From assembly GCF_002305875.1 (NCBI RefSeq), contig NZ_CP022098.1:9920001-9984000 (forward strand): DNA of 64,000 bases. The letters run 5' to 3'. A program made the translations under genes and the position numbers. This document shows positions 15,395 to 23,590 of this stretch, piece after piece. The notes under the pieces were generated by a model that did not search any database, had not been told where the DNA came from, and saw only the letters and a list, made by a program, of their open reading frames with translations. Position 1 is the stretch's first letter. Each line of letters opens with the position of its first letter. This DNA comes from Cystobacter fuscus. GTDB lineage: Bacteria > Myxococcota > Myxococcia > Myxococcales > Myxococcaceae.

Positions 15395-16420
15395 ATGGCA
15401 CTAGGCTCGCGCGCCGTGCCCCTCGATCCCCTCGATCTCGCCGCTACCCCCGAGCGCCTCCACGCGCTCGCGAGGGCCAGCGTCCTGTCTCCCTCCGCCC
15501 TGGAGCAGGCCTCTCGACTCGCCGTGGCCACTCCAGGCCCGGCCGCCTGGCGGCGCTTCCTGTCCACCGTGCTGCTCGGCTTCGGCTCGCTGCTGGTGCT
15601 CTCCGGCGTCATCTACTTCTTCGCCTTCAACTGGCAGGCCCTCCACCGCTTCGGGAAGCTGGGGCTGGTGCTGGCCGCCATCACCGGGGCCTGCATCGCC
15701 GCGTGGCGGCTGGGCGAGGGGCTCGCGGGACAGTTCGCCCTGCTCTTCGCCGCGGTGCTCGTGGGCCCCCTCCTCGCCGTGTATGGGCAGGCGTACCAGA
15801 CGGGCGCGGACCCCTACGGCCTGTTCCTCGGGTGGGGAGTGCTCATCCTGCCCTGGGTGGTGCTCGCGCGCTTCAGCCCCTTGTGGCTGTGGCTGTTGCT
15901 GCTCGTGGACACGGCGCTCGTCCTCTACTGGGAGCAGGTCGCCGACTGGGAGGGCACCCTGCTCCTGCTCACGCTCGCGGGAATCAATGGCGTGGCCTGG
16001 GTCGCGCACGAGGTGCTCGCGAGACGCGGCGTCGCCTGGCTCCAGGGACGCTGGTTGCCACGAGTGCTCGCGATGATGACGGTGCTGCCCCTGCTCGGCC
16101 CGGCGGTGATGCTGGCGGCCTCGCCCAAGAACGCGGACCCCGAGAACGTCGTGGCACTCTGCCTGCTCGCCGGGCTCATGGGCGCGGTGTACCTCTTCCA
16201 CCGCCGGGTCCGTCAGGAGCTCTTCCTGCTCACCTTGTGCGCCCTGAGCGGGGTGACCCTGCTCTCCACCTTCGGGGGATACCTGCTGTTCAAGCAGGCC
16301 AGGGACATCGGTCTCGATTCCCTGGGCGCCTTCTTCGGGCTCGGCCTGCTCGTCATCGCGCAGGTGGGGCTCGCGGTCTGGTGGCTGCGTGCCGAGGCAC
16401 GTGACGTGGAGGAGGCATAG
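15395..16420 (+). CDS. DUF2157-domain membrane protein
   Basis: 341 residues from ATG 15395. The cytosolic N-terminus (TPERLHALARASVLSPSALEQASRLA) is followed by the DUF2157 hallmark FLSTVLLGFGSLLVLSGVIYFFAFNW, then about eight to nine transmembrane helices with the family segment AVYGQAYQTGADPYGLFLGWG. The start is uncertain; a GTG at 15416 is possible because the AGAGGGG before ATG 15395 is very close to it. It is the first of three overlapping or adjacent genes (DUF2157, DUF4401, GDYXXLXY) that recur together in many bacteria. No function is established for the set; a membrane-complex role is likely. Confidence 0.85.
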   Translation: MALGSRAVPLDPLDLAATPERLHALARASVLSPSALEQASRLAVATPGPAAWRRFLSTVLLGFGSLLVLSGVIYFFAFNWQALHRFGKLGLVLAAITGACIAAWRLGEGLAGQFALLFAAVLVGPLLAVYGQAYQTGADPYGLFLGWGVLILPWVVLARFSPLWLWLLLLVDTALVLYWEQVADWEGTLLLLTLAGINGVAWVAHEVLARRGVAWLQGRWLPRVLAMMTVLPLLGPAVMLAASPKNADPENVVALCLLAGLMGAVYLFHRRVRQELFLLTLCALSGVTLLSTFGGYLLFKQARDIGLDSLGAFFGLGLLVIAQVGLAVWWLRAEARDVEEA

Positions 16421-16422
16421 CC

Positions 16423-17496
16423 ATGGCCTTCAAACCCTCGCTTCGAGCCGTCCTTCCCCCCGAGGCCCAGCAACCAGCCCGCGACATGCTCCTGTCGCTC
16501 CCCGAGACCCGGCTCAGCACGCCCTGGTTCGTCAACGTCCTGAGCGGGCTGGGTGCGTGGGTCGCCTCCCTGTTCCTGGTGATCTTCCTCGCGCTGTTCC
16601 TCCTGGACGGCAACAAGACAGGAGCGATCGTCGTGGGGCTCCTCATCACCGCGGGCGCGGTGGTGCTGCGCCGCGCGAGTGCCCATGTCTTCGTCACCCA
16701 GCTCGCCCTGTCCGCGGGGCTTGCCGGCCAGGGGTTCTTCCTCATGGGCGTGGATCGCCTCTCGAGGAGTGAGGCGGTCCTCGCCCTCGCCGCGCTCGTC
16801 CTCCAGCTCGTGCTCCTCGTCGTCTACCCGGACACCCTCCAGCGCTTCCTGTCCACGCTGTTCGCTGGCCTCTCGCTGCTGTACCTGCTGCGAACCCTGG
16901 CACCCGCGGTGGTGGCGGACGTGGCCCTGGTGGGGCTCACCGCGCTCGCCCACGTGCTCCTGCTCCAACAGGGAAGATTCCAGAGCCGCGCCAGGATCGC
17001 GCCGTTGGTGACACCCACGGCCTTCGGGCTCATCACCACCCTCTTCTGGGTGCTGCTCATGCGCACCTGGTTCCAGGACTTCTACCGGTACCTCTTCGAC
17101 CGCGAGGGTGGAGTCCCCGCGGGCGTGCTGACACTGGGACTCGCCGCGGTGACGCTGTACTCGGCCTGGCGGGTGATGGAGGAGACCCAGGCCGGGCCGG
17201 GAGGCGCCGCGGGTGTGACGGCCTTCGCCGCGCTGGCCCTCACGGCCCTGCTCACGTTGAACACCCCCGGCGTCATCGCCGCGCTGGGCGTGCTGATGCT
17301 CGGCTTCCACCGGCGCAACACCGTGCTGCTCGGCCTGGCCGTGCTCTTCATCCTCGTGTTCGGCGTGAGCTACTACTACGACCTGAAGATGACGCTGCTC
17401 GCCAAGTCGCTCGCGCTGCTGGGCAGTGGCCTGCTCATGCTCGGCCTGCGGCTCTTCATCGCCCGCCGCTTTCCCGTGGCCGGGGAGGCCCCATGA
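16423..17496 (+). CDS. DUF4401-domain membrane protein
   Basis: 357 residues with about ten hydrophobic helices. The N-terminal TPWFVNVLSGLGAWVASLFLVIFLALFLL and the C-terminal LGLAVLFILVFGVSYYYDLKMTLLAKSLALLGSGLLML match the DUF4401 pattern, including the YYYDLxxTLLxKS motif shared with the partner family. It starts two bases after the DUF2157 stop and overlaps the GDYXXLXY gene by 4 bp, so the three are almost certainly co-translated. Confidence 0.85.
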   Translation: MAFKPSLRAVLPPEAQQPARDMLLSLPETRLSTPWFVNVLSGLGAWVASLFLVIFLALFLLDGNKTGAIVVGLLITAGAVVLRRASAHVFVTQLALSAGLAGQGFFLMGVDRLSRSEAVLALAALVLQLVLLVVYPDTLQRFLSTLFAGLSLLYLLRTLAPAVVADVALVGLTALAHVLLLQQGRFQSRARIAPLVTPTAFGLITTLFWVLLMRTWFQDFYRYLFDREGGVPAGVLTLGLAAVTLYSAWRVMEETQAGPGGAAGVTAFAALALTALLTLNTPGVIAALGVLMLGFHRRNTVLLGLAVLFILVFGVSYYYDLKMTLLAKSLALLGSGLLMLGLRLFIARRFPVAGEAP

Positions 17497-18008
17497 AGCG
17501 CACCCACGTCATCTTCGGTGGACTCGTCCTGGTGGTGGTGGCCCTGGTGGCACTCGTCGCCAGCAAGGAGCGGCTGCTCGCACGGGGCACGCCCCTGTTC
17601 CTGGAGCTCGCCCCGGTGGATCCCCGCTCGCTCATCCAGGGCGATTACATGGTGCTCGACTACGCCGTCAGCCGCGAAGCCGGCATCCCCGAGGGCGGTC
17701 CGGTAGCGGACGGGCGATTGGTGATCCGCAGGGACGAGCGGGGCGTGGGCCACTACGTCCGGAGCGAGGAGTCACAGCCCCTGGCTCCCGGGGAGTCGTG
17801 GCTGCGCTACAAGGTGCGCCGGGGCCGCGTCCGTCTGGGCGCGGAGTCCTTCTTCTTCCAGGAAGGGCACGCCGAGCACTACGCCCGGGCGAAGTATGGC
17901 GAGCTGCGGGTGGCCGAGGACGGCTCCAGCGTCCTCGTGGGCCTGAGGGACGCCGACCTCCACCCCCTGGGAGGCGGTCCCCTTTCCACGGACCCGGACG
18001 CCCCGTGA
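17493..18008 (+). CDS. GDYXXLXY-domain membrane-anchored protein
   Basis: 171 residues. One N-terminal transmembrane helix (HVIFGGLVLVVVALVALVAS) is followed by an extracytoplasmic domain with the name-giving motif LIQGDYMVLDY at about 48-58, after LELAPVDPRS. This is the third member of the DUF2157/DUF4401/GDYXXLXY set and overlaps its partner by ATGA (17493-17496). The C-terminal half contains LGAESFFFQEGHAEHYARAKYGELRV, again as in the family. It ends two bases from the stop of the methyltransferase gene on the opposite strand. Confidence 0.85.
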   Translation: MKRTHVIFGGLVLVVVALVALVASKERLLARGTPLFLELAPVDPRSLIQGDYMVLDYAVSREAGIPEGGPVADGRLVIRRDERGVGHYVRSEESQPLAPGESWLRYKVRRGRVRLGAESFFFQEGHAEHYARAKYGELRVAEDGSSVLVGLRDADLHPLGGGPLSTDPDAP

Positions 18009-18009
18009 C

Positions 18010-18819
18010 TCACTTCCCCGGTGAGGGGCCCGCCGCCTCGCCGGGAGCCAGGACGAAGATGCTGTCGAGCCGGATCTCCCTCGGGGCGCGCGGCGCGTCC
18101 ACCTGGTAGTCGAAGTCGAACACCGCCCGCACCTGGAGCCCCGCCGCCCGGAACAGCCGCCGCGCCTGCGCGAGGTCATACGTGCGGAAGTGCCAGTGCG
18201 TCTCGATGAGCAGATCCTTGCCGGGCCCGGTGATGCGCAGCCGGTTGCGCATGGCCGAGCGCCGCAGCTTCCGGTCCGGCAGCCCCTCGTGGGTGTTGCA
18301 CACCACCGTGTCCTCGCCGAGCGGCTCCACCCAGCGCTCGCGCTCGGCCTTGTCGCGCTCGTAGTCGGTGAGGTGGAAGCCCAGCACGTACAGCCCCCCG
18401 GGCTTGAGCAGCCGCCGCGTGCCCTTCAGGTGCGCGAGCGCCGCCTTCTCGCTGTCGAGGTAGCGGAACGTGGACACGAGGTTGAACGCCAGGTCCACCT
18501 GCCCCTCCAGCTCCGGCTGGAAGAACTCCTCCATGCGCGAGCGGTGCAGCCGCACGCGCCGACGCAGGGCCGGGGACAGGCGGGCGCGCGCATGGGCCAG
18601 CATCTTCTCGGAGATGTCGTAGCCCACCACCTGGAAGCCCCGGCCCGCGGCCTCGGCCACCAGGCGGCCCGCGCCGCACGCGGGCTCGAGCCAGCGCTTG
18701 CCTCCCGTGCCGTAGCGGCGGCTCACCTCGGCGAGGAAGTCCACCTCGCGCGCGGTGTCCGTGCCGAAGATGGCCTCGTAGTACTCGGGATGGTCATACC
18801 AATCGGACAGTCGTTGCAT
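18010..18819 (-). CDS. Class I SAM-dependent methyltransferase
   Basis: 269 residues. The N-terminus WYDHPEYYEAIFGTDTAREVDFLAEV is typical of small-molecule methyltransferases. SAM motif I reads WLEPACGAGRLVAEAAGRG at about 43-61, followed by the acidic strand VVGYDIS and motif II at VDLAFNLVSTFRYLDSEKAALAHL. The C-terminus contains the usual strand/helix pair HWHFRTYDLAQARRLFRAAGLQVRAVFDFD. The acceptor substrate cannot be inferred. The ZIP transporter gene lies 3 bases upstream, so the two probably form one operon. The extreme C-terminus (PGEAAGPSPGK) is likely disordered. Confidence 0.85.
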   Translation of the reverse strand: MQRLSDWYDHPEYYEAIFGTDTAREVDFLAEVSRRYGTGGKRWLEPACGAGRLVAEAAGRGFQVVGYDISEKMLAHARARLSPALRRRVRLHRSRMEEFFQPELEGQVDLAFNLVSTFRYLDSEKAALAHLKGTRRLLKPGGLYVLGFHLTDYERDKAERERWVEPLGEDTVVCNTHEGLPDRKLRRSAMRNRLRITGPGKDLLIETHWHFRTYDLAQARRLFRAAGLQVRAVFDFDYQVDAPRAPREIRLDSIFVLAPGEAAGPSPGK

Positions 18820-18822
18820 GGC

Positions 18823-19578
18823 TCAGTGCCCCGGGAACTCCGCCACCCGCGCCAGCGCGAGCATCAAGAGCAGGCCCGTCATCAGCGCCACCAGGTTGCG
18901 CGCCTTGTTGTCCTTGCCGTGCCGGTTCACGTGCGGCAGCAGATCCGTCACCGCCACGTAGAGGAAGGTGCCCGCCGAGAAGGCCAGCGCCCGGGGGGCG
19001 AGCGACTCGAAGCGCAGCACCGCGTCGAAGGCGAAGTAGAGCACCGCGCCCAGCGGCACCATCAGCCCGTAGAGCATCGCGAAGGTGAGGATGCGCGAGG
19101 TGCTCTTGCCCTCGGCCTTGAGGATGGAGGCGAGCGACAGGGACGAGGGCACCTTGTGCGAGGTGATGGCCATCAGCGCCATCAGTCCCACCCCCTCCTT
19201 CACCGCCGAGCCCAAGGCAATCCCATCGAACAGCGTGTGCGTGGACAGGCCGAGGAAGGCCGTCAGGCCCAGCGTGTGCCCGTGCACGTGCTCCTTGCAA
19301 TCGGCCGGCTCCTCGCACGCGTGCGTCAGCACGTAGCGCTCCAGCACCATCAGGAAGACGAAGCCCGCGGGCACCAGCGCGAACGCCCAGAAGCCTCCGC
19401 CGACATAGGCCTCGGGGAGCATGTGGAAGAACGCCGCCCCGAACATCACCCCCGCGGCGAACGCCAGGAACGTCACCAGCCGCGTGGGCGTCCGGGTGAG
19501 CACCACCGCCAGCGCCCCCACGAGGGCACCCACCAGGATGATCAGCGAATAGAGCGTGAGGGATACCGCGAGAGGCAT
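18823..19578 (-). CDS. ZIP-family divalent metal transporter
   Basis: 251 residues from ATG 19578 (a GTG at 19599 is an alternative). Eight transmembrane helices are visible. The signature helix IV carries STHTLFDGIALGSAV (H and D/G pattern) and helix V carries MAITSHKVPSSLSLASIL, the metal-binding pair of ZIP proteins. The loop between helices III and IV has CEEPADCKEHVHGHTLG, a Cys/His-rich metal-binding loop. The family imports Zn, Fe or Mn into the cytosol. The gene leads a two-gene unit with the methyltransferase; no regulatory site is recognised upstream. Confidence 0.85.
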   Translation of the reverse strand: MPLAVSLTLYSLIILVGALVGALAVVLTRTPTRLVTFLAFAAGVMFGAAFFHMLPEAYVGGGFWAFALVPAGFVFLMVLERYVLTHACEEPADCKEHVHGHTLGLTAFLGLSTHTLFDGIALGSAVKEGVGLMALMAITSHKVPSSLSLASILKAEGKSTSRILTFAMLYGLMVPLGAVLYFAFDAVLRFESLAPRALAFSAGTFLYVAVTDLLPHVNRHGKDNKARNLVALMTGLLLMLALARVAEFPGH

Positions 19579-19670
19579 GGGGGGGCCGACACCTAGCACA
19601 GATCCGCGCCACCGGAAGTCATGTGCATCCGGATTGCAAGGCCCCCTCGCCCCGCCCCCTCACCGCGAGT

Positions 19671-21305
19671 TCAGGAACGAGACGGCTCGGGTGAGGCGGG
19701 CCGTGCCGGCTCCTCGGGCGGCTTCGGCGCGGACAGGGCGCGCGCCTCGGTGCGGGTGAAGGGCAGCCACTCGGGCCGCCCACGCAGGAACAGAATCAAC
19801 TTCTCGCGCACCAGGGCGCGCACGTCGAAGAGGACGCTCGGGTTGGCGCTCACCAGCACGCGCACCTGCATCGTGCGGTCCAACACATCCTCCACCACCA
19901 CGGTGGCCACCCTGCCATCCCACAGCTCCTTGGCCTCGTTCGCCAGGATGCGCTGGAGCTCGGCGCGCACCGCTTCCATGTCCGTGGCGAAGTCCACCAT
20001 CAGCCGCACCACGCCCAGCATGCTCGAGCCCCCCTTGCTCCAGTTCTGGAAGGGCTTGTCGAGGAACTGGGAGATGGGAATCACCATCCGCCGCTCGTCC
20101 CACACCTTCACCACCACGTAGGTGAGGGTGATCTCCTCCACCGTGCCGAACTCGTTCTCCACCACCACCTGGTCGCCGATGCGGATGGGCTGGGTGATGG
20201 ACATCTGGATGCCGGCGAGCAGCGAGGAGATGGACTTCTGCGCCGCCAGACCGATGACGATACCGGCGATTCCCGCCGAGGCGAGCAGCGACACGCCCAC
20301 GTTGCGCACCATCTCGAACTGCATGAGCAGGAGCGCGGCGGCGATGACGTAGGTGGCCACCTCGAACACGGAGCGCAGCACCACCAGCTGGGTGTGCAGC
20401 CCCCGCGCCCGCCCGACGTCCTTGGTGCCGGTGGCCACCCTCTCCTGGATGTACTGCGCCGTCACCCGGAGGAAGCGCAGCAGGTACCACGCCACCGCGA
20501 TGATGCTCAGGGTGATGAACAGGTGGCCGGTGATGTTCAGCGCCGTGGGCGGCAACAACAGCGCCGGCATGCCCAGCGCCCCGAGCACCGCGAAGCTCAG
20601 GAGCTTCAACGGCCCCCGGGCCGCCGGCACCAGCGCGTCATCCCAGGTGATGCGCGTCCACTTCGCCAGCCGTCCCATCACCTTGATCGACACCCGCTCG
20701 ATCACCACCCCGAGCAGTGCCGCCCCCACCAGCGTCACGAGCACCCCCAGCCACTGCCAGGGCTCCAACCCCAGCACCGACCGCGCGAAGAGCCCCTCCG
20801 GCAACTCCTCGCCCAGCAACGTCGGACCGTACTCCCCGTAGAGCGGCTCGATGGCCTTCACCGTCGCCTCGCTGAACACCCACACCCGACCACCTTCGGG
20901 GACAGGCAGGCGGATGAGTCGGATGGGGTAGAGAATCTCCCCCACGGGGATGGCGTCGAGCTGATCGAAGCGGGCGCTCTCCGGGTCGCCCTCGGGCTCC
21001 TTGCTGAGGCTGGCCAGGGCGGTGGGCGCGAGCTTGTGGTCCAGGACGAACTTGAGCTGGCGCGCCAGGCGGGCCCCCTTCTCCTTCTGCTCGGCGGGGG
21101 GGATGAAGTCGAGGTCCAGGTAGTGCGAGGCCAGGGCATAGTCGCCCCGGTGGACCGCGTCGGAGAAGCCGTTGGCGGCGGCATAGGGCGTCTGCCGGTT
21201 CACCGTGGAGGGCGGATCCCCCAGGCCCGTGTTGTTGAGCGCCCAAGCATTCCACGACAGAAGCACGGACAAGCACAGGCTCAGAGCAGTCAAGGCGCGA
21301 GACAT
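19671..21305 (-). CDS. MscS-family mechanosensitive channel with periplasmic N-terminal domain
   Basis: 544 residues. A signal peptide (LTALSLCLSVLLSWNAWA) leads to a periplasmic domain of about 140 residues, then four or five transmembrane helices. The pore-lining segment LASAGIAGIVIGLAAQKSISSLLAGIQMSI and the beta domain IGDQVVVENEFGTVEEITLTYVVVKVWDERRMVIPISQFLDKPFQNWSK match MscS. MscS channels release solutes on hypo-osmotic shock. The start at ATG 21305 is chosen because it begins the signal peptide; GTG 21323 is six codons upstream. The C-terminus ends in a Pro/Glu-rich tail. Confidence 0.9.
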   Translation of the reverse strand: MSRALTALSLCLSVLLSWNAWALNNTGLGDPPSTVNRQTPYAAANGFSDAVHRGDYALASHYLDLDFIPPAEQKEKGARLARQLKFVLDHKLAPTALASLSKEPEGDPESARFDQLDAIPVGEILYPIRLIRLPVPEGGRVWVFSEATVKAIEPLYGEYGPTLLGEELPEGLFARSVLGLEPWQWLGVLVTLVGAALLGVVIERVSIKVMGRLAKWTRITWDDALVPAARGPLKLLSFAVLGALGMPALLLPPTALNITGHLFITLSIIAVAWYLLRFLRVTAQYIQERVATGTKDVGRARGLHTQLVVLRSVFEVATYVIAAALLLMQFEMVRNVGVSLLASAGIAGIVIGLAAQKSISSLLAGIQMSITQPIRIGDQVVVENEFGTVEEITLTYVVVKVWDERRMVIPISQFLDKPFQNWSKGGSSMLGVVRLMVDFATDMEAVRAELQRILANEAKELWDGRVATVVVEDVLDRTMQVRVLVSANPSVLFDVRALVREKLILFLRGRPEWLPFTRTEARALSAPKPPEEPARPASPEPSRS

Positions 21306-21482
21306 GGCGACTGTTTGCGACACCCCTCGTTGACCGGCAACCTCAATGTGCTGGCGGGTTGCTCGCCGTCCGGGCTACTGGACGAAGCACCCCCATGGTT
21401 CTCGTGCTTCTCCCTACCAGTGGGAAAACCTTGGAGCCCTCGGAAGGGGTAGGATAGAAGGGCCCCCCAGGAAGAGGCCGCC

Positions 21483-21866
21483 GTGCAAGAGAAGCGAAAG
21501 ATCCTCCTCATCGACGACAGCGAGATCACGCTCGCCATGGAGAAGGCCGTGCTGGAGGCGCGCGGCTACGAAGTCATCGCCACGTCCACGCTGATGGAGT
21601 TCGAGAAGACGCTCCAGACGTGGAAGCCGGACCTCATCCTCACGGACATCCACATGCCCGAGGCCAAGGGCACCGACATCTGCCGCACGTTGAAGAACGA
21701 GTACGGGACGCAGGACATCCCCATCATCCTCTTCTCCAGTCTGCCGGATGACGAGCTGGCCAACCTGGCCGAGCAGGTCGGCGCCGATGGCAGCCTGTCC
21801 AAGGGCAACGGCCTGGAGGCGATGGGTGAGAAGATCGACGAGCTGGTGCAGAGCATCATCTGGTGA
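21483..21866 (+). CDS. Single-domain response regulator (receiver)
   Basis: 127 residues, GTG start at 21483 with AGGAAGAGG a few bases upstream. All receiver landmarks are present: acidic pair D11/D12 (LLIDDSEI), phospho-acceptor D55 (LILTDIHMPE), the Ser of ILFSS at the T/S position, and the Lys of SLSKG. There is no output domain, so it acts through protein contacts like CheY-type or Frz/Che relay proteins. The next gene starts 4 bases after its stop, which links it to the tetraheme lipoprotein. The histidine kinase partner is not nearby. Confidence 0.9.
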   Translation: MQEKRKILLIDDSEITLAMEKAVLEARGYEVIATSTLMEFEKTLQTWKPDLILTDIHMPEAKGTDICRTLKNEYGTQDIPIILFSSLPDDELANLAEQVGADGSLSKGNGLEAMGEKIDELVQSIIW

Positions 21867-21870
21867 CGCG

Positions 21871-23433
21871 GTGAGACGGCTCGTCCCCGCGCTCCTGGTG
21901 TTGGTGGTGCTCGGCGCGTGCTGGCGCAAGGCGCAGTCCACCGAGCCCCCCGCGAGCACCCCGATGGAGGCCCCCGGGCAGAGCGCCAACGAGCGCCCCC
22001 AGGACACCAACGCCCCCGGCGCCGTGCTCTTCATCTCCGCGGACCTGCGCGGCTACCTCGGCCCCTGCGGCTGCAGCGAGAACATGCGCGGCGGCATCGC
22101 GCGCGCGGCCTTCCAGGTGCGCGAGGCCGGCAAGGGCCCCCTGCCGGTGCTGTACGTGGACGGAGGCGAGGGCCTCTTCGGCGCCACCACGCTCAAGCCG
22201 GAACAGGTGCCCCAGGAGGAGCGCAAGGCGCGCGCGCTCGCCGAGGTCTTCAAGGACATGGGCCTGGCGGTGCGCGCGGTGAGCGAGCTGGACGACGTGC
22301 GCGGCGCGGCCTTCCGTCAGGGGCTCGGCCTGCCGGAGCTGCCCACCGGGGGCGTGAAGGTGCTGGCCGCCGGAGCGCGCAAGGTGGGCGTGGTGAGCGC
22401 CACGGACGCGGCCGGGCTCCAGCGCGGTGACGCCCAGGCGCGAGCCCAGGGCGCCGCGTTCGTGGTGGGCCTCTTCCAGGGCACCCTGCCCGAGGCCCAG
22501 AGCGCCGTGGCCTCCGCCGAGCCCGGCGTGGACCTGGTGGTGGCCACCCACACCGCCTCCGAGTTCGACGGCGAGCAGAACACCCTCACCCGGGACGCGG
22601 TGCCGGTGGTGGGCCTGCAGAGCAAGGGCCGCTCGCTCTTGCGCGTGGACCTGGCCTACGGCGCGACGCCGGGCCGCTTCACCCCGCAGCGCTCCGCGCA
22701 GGAGGCCGAGAAGGAGGTGGCCTCCCTCGAGCGGCGCATGGCGCTGCTGGACTCGGAGATCAACCTGCCCGGCGTGGACCCCCAGCTCAAGGCGCTCAAG
22801 CAGCAGAAGCGCGCGGAGCTGGTGGAGCGCCGCCAGGCCCTGCTCACCGCGCCCGTGGCCACCGGGGGAGACACCGACACCTTCACCGTGCGCTTCGTCC
22901 CCCTGGAGTCCACCCTGCCCTCGGACCCCTCCGCCGAGGCGGTGGTGAAGGCCTACGACGCGGACGTGGGAAAGATGAACCTGGAGTGGGCGCGCGTGCA
23001 CGGCCAGGACTGCCCGGCGCCCGCCAAGGGGGAGGCCGCCTTCGTGGGCAACGCCTCCTGCGAGAGCTGCCACGAGGAGTCCTTCCCGGTGTGGAACGCC
23101 TCCAAGCACCACCAGGCCTGGAAGACGCTGGAGGAGGTGGGCAAGCAGTACCACCTCAACTGCACCGGCTGTCACGTCACCGGCTGGGAGCGCCCCGGCG
23201 GCGTGTGCCGCCTGGACAAGGTGGCCGGCCGCGAGAACGTGGGCTGCGAGAGCTGCCACGGCCCGGGCTCTCGCCACGCCGAGGACCCCTCCCCCGACAA
23301 CATCGTCGCCCGGCCGGGCGAGGCGGTGTGCGTCACCTGCCACAACCGCGAGAACTCACCCCACTTCGACTTCGCCACCTACCTGCCCCGCGTGCTCGGC
23401 CCCGGACATGAGGCCTCACGGGAAGTGAAGTAA
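21871..23433 (+). CDS. UshA-like domain plus tetraheme cytochrome c lipoprotein
   Basis: 520 residues from GTG 21871, chosen because it begins a lipoprotein signal (MRRLVPALLVLVVLGA then Cys17). Residues 40-330 contain GYLGPCGCSENMRGGIARAA and VDLVVATHTASEFDG, a pattern found in UshA/5'-nucleotidase-like proteins of cytochrome clusters. Residues 390-500 carry four CxxCH heme sites: CESCHEES (about 395), CTGCHVTG (431), CESCHGPG (458) and CVTCHNRE (487), as in cytochrome c554-type proteins. A coiled stretch (EKEVASLERRMALLDSEI) joins the two. It is presumably exported, lipidated and loaded with heme, and may pass electrons in the periplasm; the substrate is unknown. The gene is coupled to the receiver protein. 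Confidence 0.8.
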   Translation: MRRLVPALLVLVVLGACWRKAQSTEPPASTPMEAPGQSANERPQDTNAPGAVLFISADLRGYLGPCGCSENMRGGIARAAFQVREAGKGPLPVLYVDGGEGLFGATTLKPEQVPQEERKARALAEVFKDMGLAVRAVSELDDVRGAAFRQGLGLPELPTGGVKVLAAGARKVGVVSATDAAGLQRGDAQARAQGAAFVVGLFQGTLPEAQSAVASAEPGVDLVVATHTASEFDGEQNTLTRDAVPVVGLQSKGRSLLRVDLAYGATPGRFTPQRSAQEAEKEVASLERRMALLDSEINLPGVDPQLKALKQQKRAELVERRQALLTAPVATGGDTDTFTVRFVPLESTLPSDPSAEAVVKAYDADVGKMNLEWARVHGQDCPAPAKGEAAFVGNASCESCHEESFPVWNASKHHQAWKTLEEVGKQYHLNCTGCHVTGWERPGGVCRLDKVAGRENVGCESCHGPGSRHAEDPSPDNIVARPGEAVCVTCHNRENSPHFDFATYLPRVLGPGHEASREVK

Positions 23434-23478
23434 TGGCCGCCAACACACATCCGGGCGGTGCGTTTCTTCCCGTCCACG

Positions 23479-23510
23479 GCATCCAGGGCGACAATGGCCT
23501 GTCTGGATGC
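23479..23510 (+). terminator. Hairpin after the tetraheme lipoprotein
   Basis: GCATCCAG (23479-23486) is an exact inverted copy of CTGGATGC (23503-23510), with a 16-base loop. It lies 46 bases after the stop at 23433 and before the transglycosylase start. The stem is followed by TTGTTGG rather than a clean U-run, so a weak or Rho-assisted terminator is the best reading. Confidence 0.3.
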
Positions 23511-23590
23511 TTGTTGGAGCAACGCGAGAAGCATCGAAGTCTTGAGACCCCAATCAACCGGCCCTCCCGGTAGCCGGCATCCTGGTGCCC

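Noticed and set aside
15401-17310. Long minus-strand frames opposite the DUF2157/DUF4401 genes.
   Set aside because: They are Gly/Arg/His-rich antisense shadows; the + frames show transmembrane helices and family motifs.
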